Assembly (NCBI GenBank): GCA_910592005.1
Contig: CAJVPP010001005.1
Location: forward strand, 1 to 23,627
DNA from: Funneliformis mosseae
Lineage: Eukaryota > Glomeromycota > Glomeromycetes > Glomerales > Glomeraceae
Length of the DNA stretch: 23,627 nucleotides
Direction: 5' to 3'
Each line of letters opens with the position of its first letter. Position 1 is the first letter of the stretch. Shown here in pieces: positions 9,922 to 19,310 of this stretch. The position numbers were made by a program, and so were the translations under genes. The notes under the pieces are model-generated. The model was given only the letters and a program-made list of their open reading frames with translations, did no database searches and was not told where the DNA came from.

Positions 9922-10998
9922 TTAAAAAAGCCGTTGATGGTGTTGATGGTCAAGGATGCATGGACACAAGTTTCGGAAATCAAATGATTTGGAACAAGTC
10001 GGATTAATTGGATTACATTGGATCATCGAAAAATTATTAAAGTTATTATCAATGTGAGGTTGTGAACTTTGAACATTCTCATCAACGTGATTGAGAATTG
10101 CGCTAATGGATGTCATCGGCCCGGGAGATTCAAGCGTTTTTGGGGAATGATCCTGACTTCGAACTTCGTCTTTGTTTCTTATTACCTTGATATGCTTATG
10201 ATAAGATCTTCGTCTCTTTCCCTTTGTGCATTTCATCAAGTTCTCATCATATTTGTTTTGATTAACACTTTTTTGAACTAGACCCATCCTTAATAACTGA
10301 GAACGGAATGTCGGTACACCCTTGTTATCAGAAAATTCGGGCTTTTTTCGAAGTTGAAAAGCTGAGGCATTTCTTTGGTTTATCTCATCTGATATCGTCA
10401 AAGTTGGCAACCAAACGAGTGCCTTTGGAAAAAAAATGAAAGTTTCTTCTTGACTACCAGGTATACCTTCCTGATACACAAAGTAGTTATCAACAAAATA
10501 GATTGGTCTAATGTTGTGCTTTTTTTTATCGTAATTGTCACGATTTAAAAAGTACTTTTGTAAATCATCGGATAAATTGATTAAATTCCTGTATAACTGA
10601 TTAACGAAATTTGGATTAAAGTCCCGTTTGGAGGTGATCTCTTTTTTTAAAATTTTTCGGATTGAATCCAAGGGATGATCAGAGTCCACGATTGGATCGA
10701 TTAGACTTTTACAATCTGACAAGGTATTGTCATCTAAATTATGACAATAATTATACTCTTTCATCAGAATTGAAAACCTTAAAAGTTTCTCGGGAAATAA
10801 TTCGATTTCTTTACGAACTATGAATTTGATGTCATTTATGGAGAGGAGCAAATCTTGAAAACATTTCAATTGAATTCGTACAATGATTCTTGAACAAATT
10901 AAGATGAGCGCATAATCTTGTCTATCAGGGGAAATCGTGTCAAAATCAATTAAGCTTTTTTGTTCGCGTCGGGTAATGGTTCCAAATACTTTGGGCAT
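9922..10998 (-). CDS. Intact single-exon gene, 358 residues, family not recognised; possible nuclear protein
   Basis: The frame opens with ATG at 10998 (MPKVFGTITRREQKS) and closes with TAA at 9922-9924. It has no internal stop over 358 codons, in a genome where random frames close within tens of codons, so it is very likely real. Residues 28-155 are predicted mostly helical and rich in Leu/Ile and Lys. Residues 165-200 are more hydrophobic and strand-like (IYFVDNYFVYQEGIP, ALVWLPTLTI). Residues 259-276 (KGKRRRSYHKHIKVIRNK) are a strong basic patch fit for nuclear import or nucleic-acid binding. The rest (280-358) is Ser/Asn/Pro-rich with a Cys/His cluster near the end (CPCILDHQHH). No homeodomain, HMG box, kinase or BTB motif was seen. 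It is flanked by decayed genes but carries no lesion itself. Confidence 0.75.
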   Translation of the reverse strand: MPKVFGTITRREQKSLIDFDTISPDRQDYALILICSRIIVRIQLKCFQDLLLSINDIKFIVRKEIELFPEKLLRFSILMKEYNYCHNLDDNTLSDCKSLIDPIVDSDHPLDSIRKILKKEITSKRDFNPNFVNQLYRNLINLSDDLQKYFLNRDNYDKKKHNIRPIYFVDNYFVYQEGIPGSQEETFIFFPKALVWLPTLTISDEINQRNASAFQLRKKPEFSDNKGVPTFRSQLLRMGLVQKSVNQNKYDENLMKCTKGKRRRSYHKHIKVIRNKDEVRSQDHSPKTLESPGPMTSISAILNHVDENVQSSQPHIDNNFNNFSMIQCNPINPTCSKSFDFRNLCPCILDHQHHQRLF

Positions 10999-11056
10999 AG
11001 TGAGTTATGACATAAGAAATTTAAGGGAAAAAGAAAAATGTTGATTTATAAAAGAA

Positions 11057-11660
11057 TTGAAAATTTTTTTGTTAAGCCATTTTGCTAAAAATGAAACCCT
11101 CGGAAAAAATATAGTAATACTACCCCATGCCTTCGAATACAAATTACTATTTTCAAACGTTGTAATATTATTAATTTATTTTTTGTGTTGTGTTTTAAAA
11201 AGCGAAAAAAATAAAAATAAATCTCGTACATCAATCAATAACCAAATCTGGATGGCAGATTTTTCTTTTTCCGAAGCTTTCTCAAAACTTTTGATTTGTT
11301 CCCATGAGCATAAAAAATGTTATACACGGAAAAACAGAGGCAATACTTTCCTAATGGCAAGTAAATATTTATATAAAGTACGACCTGGTGTTTCGAATAT
11401 TTAATGAATTTATTAAATGATTATATATTGTTCGATGAAGTGCATGCATGACAAGGCCGAATTTGGAGTCGAATGGACATTTTTTTTATAGAAAAACGCT
11501 TGTAAGACGTGACAATCATGCGCTTAATGTGGTTTTCCTGTTTTTTCAAAACTTGTCAAACACAAAAAGTTTACACGAACTTCATTAGAAAGAATATGTT
11601 TGAAACAATAGGCAGCACATGGCTTTTCAATTTCAATGGAAGTTTTTCAGGCTGAGAATT
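11057..11660. other. Coding-like sequence, strand not resolved
   Basis: On the plus strand a frame stays open at 11057-11404 without an ATG at its left end; its first good ATG gives MADFSFSEAFSKLL. A 46-codon ATG frame follows at 11448-11588. On the minus strand the same DNA reads EKPCAAYCFKHILSNEVRV, a TAA and HDCHVLQAFFYKKN before a TAA near 11404. Further down the same strand it reads IFETPGRTLYKYLLAIRKV, a TAA and EQIKSFEKASEKEKSAIQIW. The minus reading has more protein-like composition (Cys, Trp, charged helices) but needs two stops to be ignored, and would be a pseudogene in the same direction as the gene at 9922-10998. I leave it open. Confidence 0.3.
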
Positions 11661-12280
11661 TTTTTGACTGAAATTATGACCTTATTACATTTTAATCTAA
11701 TAACATCAAAAACTAAAATGCAAATAAAAATCAAAATTTTTTTACAAATTCCCAGAGCCTGATGTTCCTAGAAATCTTCCCATTTATGCCAAGTTTGAAA
11801 ATAACTACCACGAGAAAACGACACAAGGAAATGAATGGAGATAAAAACGAGATTAAGCAATTGGTCGGACACATTTTTGTTGGTTTCCTCAATCGGTCGA
11901 TCATTTCCTAAAATTATGAGTCCCAATCTTTATCACAAGGGCGGCCACTGCTTTTTATAAACAACATTACTGTCTGGGTAGAAAGAATTGGTCTTTTAAA
12001 TATGTGATGAAATTTCCTTAAGGATATAAAGCGATCCTAAAATTCCCAATAATTTATCAGATTTTTATTTTACTGGCGTTATATTTTACTTTCTAATGAT
12101 AAATGTATAAATGGATATTTATTAAAAATAAATAATAAACTTATTTGGGAATTTAGGACCGAGTTCTAAGGACCCGATCCTAACTTATCGATTCCATGAA
12201 TCTTCCTTATTATATCAGCGATTAAACTTTTCACTAACTAAAAATTTCTAAATTAACATCCCTAGATTTTATGGAATGGG
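11661..12280. other. Intergenic sequence with moderate GC, no gene supported
   Basis: Short open frames occur on both strands (for instance plus 11831-11960), but none combines a start, splice sites and composition well enough to be called. There is no repeat structure. Confidence 0.45.
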
Positions 12281-12780
12281 TTACCATCCCAGGATTTTAA
12301 ACGACTGGAAGAGAGCAATGGGATGTGAAATGAGGATAAGTGTAATTGGAATAGGTGGCACAAAATGAAATTTTCGATATTTGAAATCAATTTCGATTTC
12401 CGAAATGAATTTCGACTGGAATGATATTTTGAATTTCAAACTAATTTGTAGAATTAGTATATAAAATGTGCCGTCAGTCGATCTCGTACGATCATCAGTA
12501 TCATCAGTAAGGTTGTTAGGTTCTGCGAATTTACCACGAATACTCTGTAAGGAAGGATTTACATAATATTTTTCCAAGCAACATTTATCACAGAGTGATA
12601 ATCTAAGTACGCGCAACGGGAAAGCCATAATGATTGAGGATAGCGCTTTTGCAACTGCTGCATTTGTTATATAAAGAGCATCAAAATACTCTAATTCGAT
12701 GCTGATATCCAAAGAATGCTGAAAACCAATACGATGACGGAATGTAAACATCAATATCCCATTAACCAAATTTGGGTTTT
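12281..12780 (-). CDS. Possible 3' exon of a minus-strand gene, product unknown
   Basis: A T15 tract and CTGTAG end exactly at 12781, a textbook 3' splice site on the minus strand. The sequence after it stays open for about 165 codons. It begins ENPNLVNGILMFTFRHRIGF, includes ITNAAVAKALSSIIMAFPLR and LCDKCCLEKYYVNPSLQS, an acidic segment (NNLTDDTDDRTRSTD), and closes with a stop at 12281. The last 55 codons are simple and hydrophobic and may lie beyond the true end. A candidate upstream exon at 12914-12859 (MFAYFFVLFNFFNQLSSG, then a GGTAAAAAC donor) looks like a signal peptide, but its phase would create a stop at the junction, so it is not joined here. Family unknown. Confidence 0.35.
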
Positions 12781-12858
12781 CTACAGAAAAAAAAAAAAAA
12801 AGAATCAAATGAATAATTTTTTTAATTTTTTTTTTTTAAAAAAAAAAAAAGTTTTTAC

Positions 12859-12914
12859 CATCCACTTGATAATTGATTAAAAAAGTTAAACAAAACGAAA
12901 AAATAAGCAAACAT
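12859..12914 (-). other. Candidate first exon with signal-peptide-like translation
   Basis: ATG at 12914 opens 18 codons reading MFAYFFVLFNFFNQLSSG directly before a GT donor at 12858. The next acceptor on this strand is at 12781. Phase does not fit the open frame beyond it: the junction gives TGA. Either the exon pair is broken or this is chance. Confidence 0.2.
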
Positions 12915-13116
12915 CTGGCGGGCAAAGAGACAAAAAAAGTAGTTTACTTAGAAAATAAATTAATTAATTTTGTAATAGTATAACTAGAAACTGGCTAGGT
13001 CAAAAGTTTGATTTACACCCCAGTGAGTACAAACTCATATTGGTATAACAATAAAAAATGTGCCGTAGATCATTAGTATATTTCATAGGAAATAAATGGT
13101 TAACTTTGCATCTGAT

Positions 13117-13150
13117 TTTATTTTATTTTATTTTATTTTATTTTATTTTT
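13117..13150. repeat. ATTTT pentanucleotide microsatellite
   Basis: A run of about seven perfect ATTTT units, about 285 bases upstream of the ATG at 13433. Likely length-variable between strains. Confidence 0.9.
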
Positions 13151-13382
13151 TAACAATGGATTTGAACATCTAGAGCGAGAAAAAAATAATTTACGTTTAA
13201 AAAATAAATTGTATTATATAAAGTATATTATAAATAAATGCCGAAATTGGATCTGACAAGATCAACCGTTCCGAGATCGACTGCAGTTATGACAAGTTTA
13301 TCTTGTCATTTTATTAATTTTGAATGAAGTGATTGGTTGGTCTACATGTTATCATGTAATTTTTTTCCGAGGGTTATAACAA

Positions 13383-13390
13383 TATATAAG
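13383..13390 (+). promoter_or_regulatory. Possible TATA-like element upstream of the 566-residue gene
   Basis: The sequence tatataag lies about 45 bases before the ATG at 13433. In this AT-rich background the match alone is weak, and a second similar site (attatataaag) lies near 13213. Confidence 0.2.
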
Positions 13391-13432
13391 GTCTTCGATT
13401 TTCGACAAGGGAAAACAAAAAAATATTTCACT

Positions 13433-15133
13433 ATGAAGAAAAGTTTATTATACATTGTTATACATGTTACATCGGCAGTTATTGCTGATTGGATCACCGT
13501 AGAACATGATTTTAATATGTGCGACCAGATCATATCTTCTGATAAGGCGGCGTTCCATATTGATGATAATGGCATTAGTTATACGGCGTCTGCTTTGATC
13601 AGGGATATTCAAACTGTAAAGCATGAGCCACCCTTAACAACTTTAAACATCACTATGTGGGGATGTACCTTTGATTGTGGCTTCAGCTTCATGGTGAAAA
13701 TAAACAGGGATGACCTTTCGGTTTCGTCGTATACCAATAAAAATCAAAATAACTACAAATGTTTTTTAAGTAATTACACGATGAAACTCATTCCGACTCC
13801 TAAAATTACATATAATAAAAACGTACCAAACCCAGATCACGTGTTTCCAACTGATCTAACTGCAATGCATTGCAGTGAAGGTAAACACCCGGATACACCC
13901 GAATTGCCTATTAATCCAACAGAACATGTGGCCGAATGCATTGATTATTTAACTGGTAATGAAGTTGGAACATACGCTGCATCTCTTCAGTTCGGTTCAG
14001 GCAGCTCATTCAGTCCTGATAATTATCCGGTTGCTACATATCATATGATTACTTCGGCAAACAACCTATTCAATTATTGGGAGAGACACCATCGAGGGTT
14101 CCACGAAGCCATTAAAGAACTTAGTATCAAAATGACTCCCGATAATCTCAAAGAATTGATCCCACCGCCGCCGCCACAGCCTAAAAGAAACATTCTCAAA
14201 GAGATTATAATTCCTTTAGTCATTACCATTGTATTATGTGCTCTTCCTTTTGCTGGGAATATATATGCCGCCGGCGTAGCATTGATAGGTAGAGTGATGG
14301 CAGCCATCTCCGAAACTACTGCCGAACTTGGTGCTGTAGAAGATGCTGTAGAATTGGCAGAAATACCCAGAGAAACAGCGTTAACTCTTAGAATTCGATT
14401 TAGCCAAGCCGCGGCCGATAGATTTCACGCAAGGGGAGAGCCCTTTGAAATTAATTGGGATGGAATCGCAAGAGAATATAGAACAACAAGAGCGAATATT
14501 GATCAAATCCGTACAAGATTGTTTGGGGAAATTGGTAAGAGGCCCGAAGCAAAAAAGAGGGATACGACGACGGAAAATAATTTAGGATTTTTTACGTCAA
14601 ACATTGTGAATGCATTCTTCCTTCCAACTGTAATGGACAATGTTCATCAATCATTTACCGGAAGCGGGCAAAGCTATTCAGATATTTCATCATATCTATC
14701 AGCCGCAAGTGAAAATCTCCTATTTCATTTTGATGATACATTACACAATAATTTTTTTACTGGAAACAAGTCAGTATTAGCTAGTTTTACTGTTAATCAA
14801 GGGATGAATGATGATAAATTACTTGCCGATGATGATGACGTATATAACACAATTAAACAAAGTACATACAACACTATGGCGGCAACAATAATAAGCTCTA
14901 CATTAAAAACCTTTAATGTTGAAATATGTGACCCAAAACCTTCATTTTGCGGACAATCTTGTGATTGTCCAACAATCGGAGATGATAACTGCGTAATAAC
15001 TGCCTCAGATGGCCAAATAAAGGAACTTAACTTCCTTCGAAACACCTCTGATATATGTTCAACTAATACTACGAAGACTGGTTGGAATATAACCCATAAT
15101 CCCAATTGTGGAAAAGAACAATTTCAATGTTAA
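13433..15133 (+). CDS. Intact secretory/membrane protein, 566 residues, function unknown
   Basis: ATG at 13433 is chosen because it starts a typical signal peptide (MKKSLLYIVIHVTSAVIA, likely cut before D19). An earlier in-frame ATG at 13346 would hide it behind a charged leader. Residues 19-243 form an extracellular-type domain with six Cys (30, 78, 82, 110, 147, 169) and sequons at N72 and N114. A proline run (PPPPPQP, 244-250) leads to a strong hydrophobic block at 256-290 (one membrane span plus a second hydrophobic stretch). Next are a charged helical region (300-375), a Ser/Thr/Asn-rich region with an acidic DDDD, and a Cys-rich tail (499, 506, 510, 512, 520, 542, 559, 566) with sequons at 445, 536, 545 and 552. 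The hydrophobic block after an aromatic-rich segment weakly recalls the non-catalytic C-termini of fungal killer-toxin-like chitinases; no catalytic motif is present. Confidence 0.9.
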   Translation: MKKSLLYIVIHVTSAVIADWITVEHDFNMCDQIISSDKAAFHIDDNGISYTASALIRDIQTVKHEPPLTTLNITMWGCTFDCGFSFMVKINRDDLSVSSYTNKNQNNYKCFLSNYTMKLIPTPKITYNKNVPNPDHVFPTDLTAMHCSEGKHPDTPELPINPTEHVAECIDYLTGNEVGTYAASLQFGSGSSFSPDNYPVATYHMITSANNLFNYWERHHRGFHEAIKELSIKMTPDNLKELIPPPPPQPKRNILKEIIIPLVITIVLCALPFAGNIYAAGVALIGRVMAAISETTAELGAVEDAVELAEIPRETALTLRIRFSQAAADRFHARGEPFEINWDGIAREYRTTRANIDQIRTRLFGEIGKRPEAKKRDTTTENNLGFFTSNIVNAFFLPTVMDNVHQSFTGSGQSYSDISSYLSAASENLLFHFDDTLHNNFFTGNKSVLASFTVNQGMNDDKLLADDDDVYNTIKQSTYNTMAATIISSTLKTFNVEICDPKPSFCGQSCDCPTIGDDNCVITASDGQIKELNFLRNTSDICSTNTTKTGWNITHNPNCGKEQFQC

Positions 15134-15134
15134 T

Positions 15135-15140
15135 AATAAA
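15135..15140 (+). terminator. Possible polyadenylation signal AATAAA
   Basis: AATAAA starts two bases after the TAA at 15131-15133 and is followed by T- and A-rich sequence. It is the right element in the right place, but such hexamers are frequent at this base composition. Confidence 0.35.
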
Positions 15141-15471
15141 TTCATCGACTTTTTTTTTTAAAAAAAAATAAAAAAATAAAAATGATATTTTATTTAAAAA
15201 AAAAAATTAAAAATTAAATTAAACCCAAATTTTGTTTAGCTTCGGTTAATGTCGAAATGACCCCAAAATATATCTGCATAATACAGTGAACAAAAAAAAT
15301 TCATTAAAGACGAAAAAAATATAATTAATTTAAAGAAAACTGAACACATTAAAAAAAAATTAATTGTTTTTATCCGATTAAAATAAAAAAATTTTCCAAG
15401 TATAATTTAAAATATTTATGTTGTCCAATCCATTTACCACCATTATTAATGATTATACACACACTTGCAAA
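15141..15471. other. AT-rich spacer, no gene
   Basis: A-rich sequence between the 566-residue gene and the left end of the hAT element. Nothing else could be supported. Confidence 0.6.
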
Positions 15472-15506
15472 TAGTGATGGGATTTTTTAACTAGAAATTT
15501 AAAATG

Positions 15507-15543
15507 CTAATTAATAAGTAATTAATAATTACTTATTAATTAG
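15507..15543. repeat. Near-perfect 18-base inverted repeat (subterminal hairpin of the hAT element)
   Basis: The arm ctaattaataagtaatta is followed by a single base and then by its exact reverse complement, giving 18 paired bases around a one-base centre. It lies 35 bases inside the left end of the hAT element. A perfect palindrome this long in otherwise degraded sequence suggests either recent conversion or a subterminal transposase-binding role. Confidence 0.85.
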
Positions 15544-15966
15544 GCCGTAGTTTTTAAGTTATTAAGTATTAATAAGTAGTTAATAATTATTAATAATAAA
15601 TTAATATGATTGGTCTAATAACTGATAACGTGATACGAAAATTTGATATGATCTGCCGCATGATAACGATTATCGATTTTTTTTAAAAAACCTTCGAATT
15701 TATATTATAATCTCCGAATTTACGTTTTATTTTTAAGCTATGGAGCGATTTCACAGTTCGTGAAATTGCTCCTATTTAAAATATCTATCACAATGTTTCT
15801 GTTCTTTTTTGTATAATTGTCATGCATTTATATAATTCCCCCCCCAAAAAATTTGTTGAATATGTGCCACGATATGAGTTTTATTGTTAGCAATTCACCA
15901 CCAAATAGCCAACAAAAACAAAGTAACCCTTCTAGTTGTATTTGTTTTACCTTTTTTTTTTGAATA

Positions 15967-18269
15967 ATGCATGCCGTTAAAAAAAAGCAAGGTAGAAAAA
16001 AGGGATTAATTTGGTTTCATTTTATTGAAGGACCAATGATTAATAGTTCTCATCATAAAGCAAAGTGTAAATATTGTTTTGAAAAGATGGGTGGTATACC
16101 TGTTAATATGTTACAACATCTTAAAGAAGATTGTTCTAAAATTAGTGAAGAAATTTGTGATACTCTTCGTAATTTAGATAAAAGAACAAAAAAAATAAGC
16201 ATAAGCATTCTCATATTGAAACTGCAGATTTAGACAATGATGGTAATTTAGTTTTATTATTAATATTATTATTGCTTTAATTTAATTAATTTATTCTATT
16301 TAATATCTAATGTAGATGAAAACGAATTTCAAGTTAATAATACACAAAAATCTATAGATTCTTTTGTGGATAAAAATATATCTCAAAATGAAGCAACAGC
16401 AATACATTGCCAACTATTACGTACCTTACTTTTAGCAAATGTTCCTTTCTCTTTCATAGATAATTCTGAAGTTATCAAATTATTTAGAATGCTACGACCT
16501 TCATATAATCTTCCATCAAGAAAATGGATTAGCACTGAAATTTTAAATCAAGTTCATTAAGAGGTAGAGAATAAGATTCAGGAATTTGTTACAGATTCTA
16601 AATTTTTAACTTTATTTGGAGATAGGTAAACAAATATATCTAAACAAAGAATGGTTAATTTTGTTCTTATAAATGAAAAGTGTCAAAGTCAAATTTGAAA
16701 AATAGAAAACTTTTCAAATATTCATCATACTGGAGATATTATGTTTGAAGCATATAAAAAGGTTAGAATAGAATTGGGAACTGATAAATGAATAGGATTT
16801 GTATCTGATAGTGAATCAGATATGGCTAAAGCACAACGTCTTATGTGTCAAGTAAGTTTATTTTATATTTATTATTTAAATTTAATACTTTCAACTAAAA
16901 TTAATTATGAATATTTTTAAAAAAATAAAGGATTCGAAAATAGGCAGAAAGGTTCTTACTATACCTTGTATGGCATACCAAACAAACTTACTTGTCAAAA
17001 AAATTGTGAAATCATCTATTTTTGAGCCCATTATTAAAATACTCTTAAAAATTGTTAACCATTTTCGAAATTCAAATTTGACTTTAGCAAAATTGCGGGA
17101 ATTATCACAAGATTTAAATTTAACACCTCAATATCCTTGTATTACATGTTTGGCAACTTTTTCTAAGGTTACAAAAACTATTTTATTACTTCAGGATAAT
17201 ATAAGAGTAAGTATAATATTATATTTATTTTTTATAAATTGTAAATTTTACTAATTTTTTTTTTATTTTTTATTAGATTATAGCAATTACTCATTCTAAT
17301 CTTTTAACTACAAGTAGAAAAAATGATAATAGCATAATTAATGCTATAGAAAGTATCGATTTTTGGGAAAAACTTACAATGTTTTATAAATTACTAAGGC
17401 TTTATGATCATATTATTATGATTTTAGAATCTGAACATGCTACTCTTGGACAAGTTGCAGCAACATGAGCATGGTTAAGAGAAGTTATTAACAAATTACC
17501 TTCTAATGAAAGAGAATTTAAAACTTTAATGATTAATAAAATTGATAATCAATAGAAGAAAATTTACAATCTGATTTTTCTTATTACCTGATTTTTGCAT
17601 TCATATCATCAAGAAAAAGGAATCAAATTAACAAAGTTATTACAAATTCAAGAGGATACTTATTCTTTATTTTGTATATTATATTCAGATAAAGATAATA
17701 ATGCATTTATAGATAAATGGTTAAATTATTAAAATAAGGAAAGTATTTTTAAAGTAAAATCTTTAAATAGTTCAAAAATTACCAAGAATACATTAAGATA
17801 TTAGAGAACTATTTTTACTTCATGCATTAAATTTAGTTGAATTTACTTATAAGCTTTTTTCAATTTCACCAAATTTAGCAACTTCAGAAAGAGTATAGTT
17901 TCTTATGGATAATATATATATTGAATAGCGTAATCATTTATCATCAAAAAAGCTGTTAAAATAGCACAAATAATATAGTATATAAGAGAGCATTTTTTTG
18001 CAAATAAATCAAAAAAGGCTCAAGATTCTTTAAATTCTTTAAAGGTTTATAATGAATTAAATAATATAAATAATGATAATATATCAAATAGAGATGAAGT
18101 AAATGTGAATGAAATGATGGATGATTTAGAACAAATATCAGTAAGAATAATTGATGATATTAATGTTTTTAATTCTATTGATGATAGTTTACAGTTTCCT
18201 ATTTTGTTTGAACTTTTTGATTCACAAATAATTAAAATAGCATTGATTCAAGAAATTAATTCTATATAA
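15967..18269 (+). pseudogene. hAT transposase with N-terminal BED zinc finger, decayed
   Basis: ATG at 15967 starts a basic leader, then a BED-finger pattern (CKYCFEKMGG, then HLKEDC). A probable intron (GTAATT donor near 16240, TAG acceptor near 16315) precedes SFVDKNISQNEATAIHCQ and KWISTEILNQVH. The RNase-H-like core follows with VSDSESDMAKAQRLMCQ and IPCMAYQTNLLVKKIVK. A 70-base intron (17207-17276, GTAAGT to TTATTAG) fits the frame (LLLQDNIR then IIAITHSNLL). The C-terminal dimerisation block shows LFSISPNLATSERV, a TAG, and RNHLSSKK. The frame ends at 18269. At least ten stops occur, several where Trp is expected (16627-16629, 16696-16698, 16789-16791, 17466-17468). The catalytic set is incomplete; this copy is inactive. 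Confidence 0.85.
17207..17276 (+). other. Spliceosomal intron inside the decayed transposase
   Basis: Donor GTAAGT, a T-rich tract and TATTAG acceptor, 70 bases. Removing it joins two open segments of the transposase in frame. It shows that the element is of eukaryotic nuclear origin. Confidence 0.7.
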
Positions 18270-18448
18270 TACTTATAAATTATTATAAATAAATTTCAAA
18301 TTTTGATTAACGGTAATAAATATAATATTACGTGATTTATTAAAAATTGACCAATCAGAATTTTTAATATTAATAATTTAATTATTAACTTAATAAATAA
18401 TTATTAATTAGAAAATTTTTTAAATAATTTTTAAGTCTCATCATTACC

Positions 18449-18637
18449 GTCTAATGTAATTATGTGAGTTTTTATTTTAACCCAATCTTGAGACTACTGG
18501 AAGATTCTATACTACTTATAGCAGATCACAATAGATAAGTAGACTATATAAAAAGGGTAAAAAGTAGATGTCTAACATAGTTGTATAAGTTTTTATTTTA
18601 ACCTATTCTTGGGATTCTAGAATTTCTCATACTGCAT
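18449..18637. repeat. Two direct copies of a 65-70 base sequence beside the hAT right end
   Basis: Copy one (18449-18517) and copy two (18570-18637) share gtctaa, agtttttattttaacc, the ttgagactactgg / ttgggattctaga segment and a tctatact / tctcatact end, roughly three quarters identical. The intervening 50 bases are unrelated. Copy one begins within three bases of the hAT terminus. Confidence 0.6.
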
Positions 18638-18659
18638 ACCAATAATTCATAAATTTTAA

Positions 18660-18881
18660 TTAACGTGTCTCAAAGTTTTGTAATAGAAGATAAATATGTT
18701 TTTTAATATTATCTTCTAAATTCTCTTTCATCAGATAATCCAGGCATTTTTGAAGCTTATCTGCTTCTTTTTGAAATAAATGTATAAAATCAATCTATTT
18801 ATTACGATATAGATAATAACTTAAGAAACTGTATTTTTCAGTTGGTGTTTTTTTGAAATAATTATAACAAGTTTCCATCAT
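18660..18881 (-). pseudogene. Small ORF with one internal stop, unassigned
   Basis: ATG at 18881 opens a 74-codon frame (MMETCYNYFKKTPTEKY, then a TAG at 18795-18797, then DFIHLFQKEADKLQKCLDYL and a TAA at 18660). The part after the stop is an amphipathic helix with regular Leu spacing. Apart from the TAG the frame is clean, so it looks like a once-coding short gene or exon inactivated by one C-to-T change. The family is unknown. Confidence 0.45.
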
Positions 18882-19310
18882 GAAAAAAAAAAATAAAATT
18901 GATAAATCTAATCAAAAAATATGCAAGTTAATATTATTATAATGCATGTGTAGGGATGGGAACAATCTGATCTATATTGAAAGACTATTAGTTTGATCAT
19001 AGGACCAGTCTTTTTTTAGAATAGATCAACAGAATTTATCATAAGATCAGTTAGCATATCAGACATTTGCATAATTAGCCATTACACAGAATTATATAAC
19101 TTGGCTTTTTATATTGTTTAAAGTAAGGTAAATATTTTATTATCTTGCTTTTTTTTTATGTAACATTAAAAAAATTTTAATTATATTTCTAGAAGTCTGT
19201 TATAGTATCTTTTCAAAACTAATTTATTAATCATACAGTTTTCAACAAGTCATTTAGCAATTTTAAAGGTTATAATAGAAACTAAACTGAAAGAAACTTT
19301 CTGAACCATA
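18882..19310. other. AT-rich spacer with a hAT-terminus-like motif
   Basis: No gene. At 18951-18963 the sequence gtagggatgggaa resembles a hAT terminal repeat. No matching inverted partner was found in the window. Confidence 0.4.

Larger units (their letters stand above)
15472..18446 (+). mobile_element. hAT-type DNA transposon, decayed
   Basis: The left end starts tagtgatgggattttttaac and the right end, read on the other strand, starts taatgatgagacttaaaaat, an imperfect terminal inverted repeat of the hAT type (YAGNGNTGGG). Subterminal sequence on both sides is rich in ttaataattatt-like palindromic blocks. The element encloses a broken BED-finger/hAT transposase in plus orientation. The eight bases outside the two ends (cttgcaaa and ccgtctaa) do not match, so no target-site duplication is preserved, or the true ends are shifted by a few bases. 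Length is about 2.98 kb. Confidence 0.7.

Noticed and set aside
10069..10281. Plus-strand frame inside the 358-codon gene
   Set aside because: Antisense shadow of the intact minus-strand frame.
9922..10998. Possible homeodomain (mating-type-like) protein
   Set aside because: No WFxNxR helix-3 motif or other homeodomain residues are present; only a basic patch is.
13342..13575. Minus-strand frames inside the 566-residue gene (also 14074-14307 and 14797-15105)
   Set aside because: Shadows of the long plus-strand gene; no independent support.
18951..18963. Second hAT terminus (gtagggatgggaa)
   Set aside because: No inverted partner was found in the window, and 13 bases alone are too weak.
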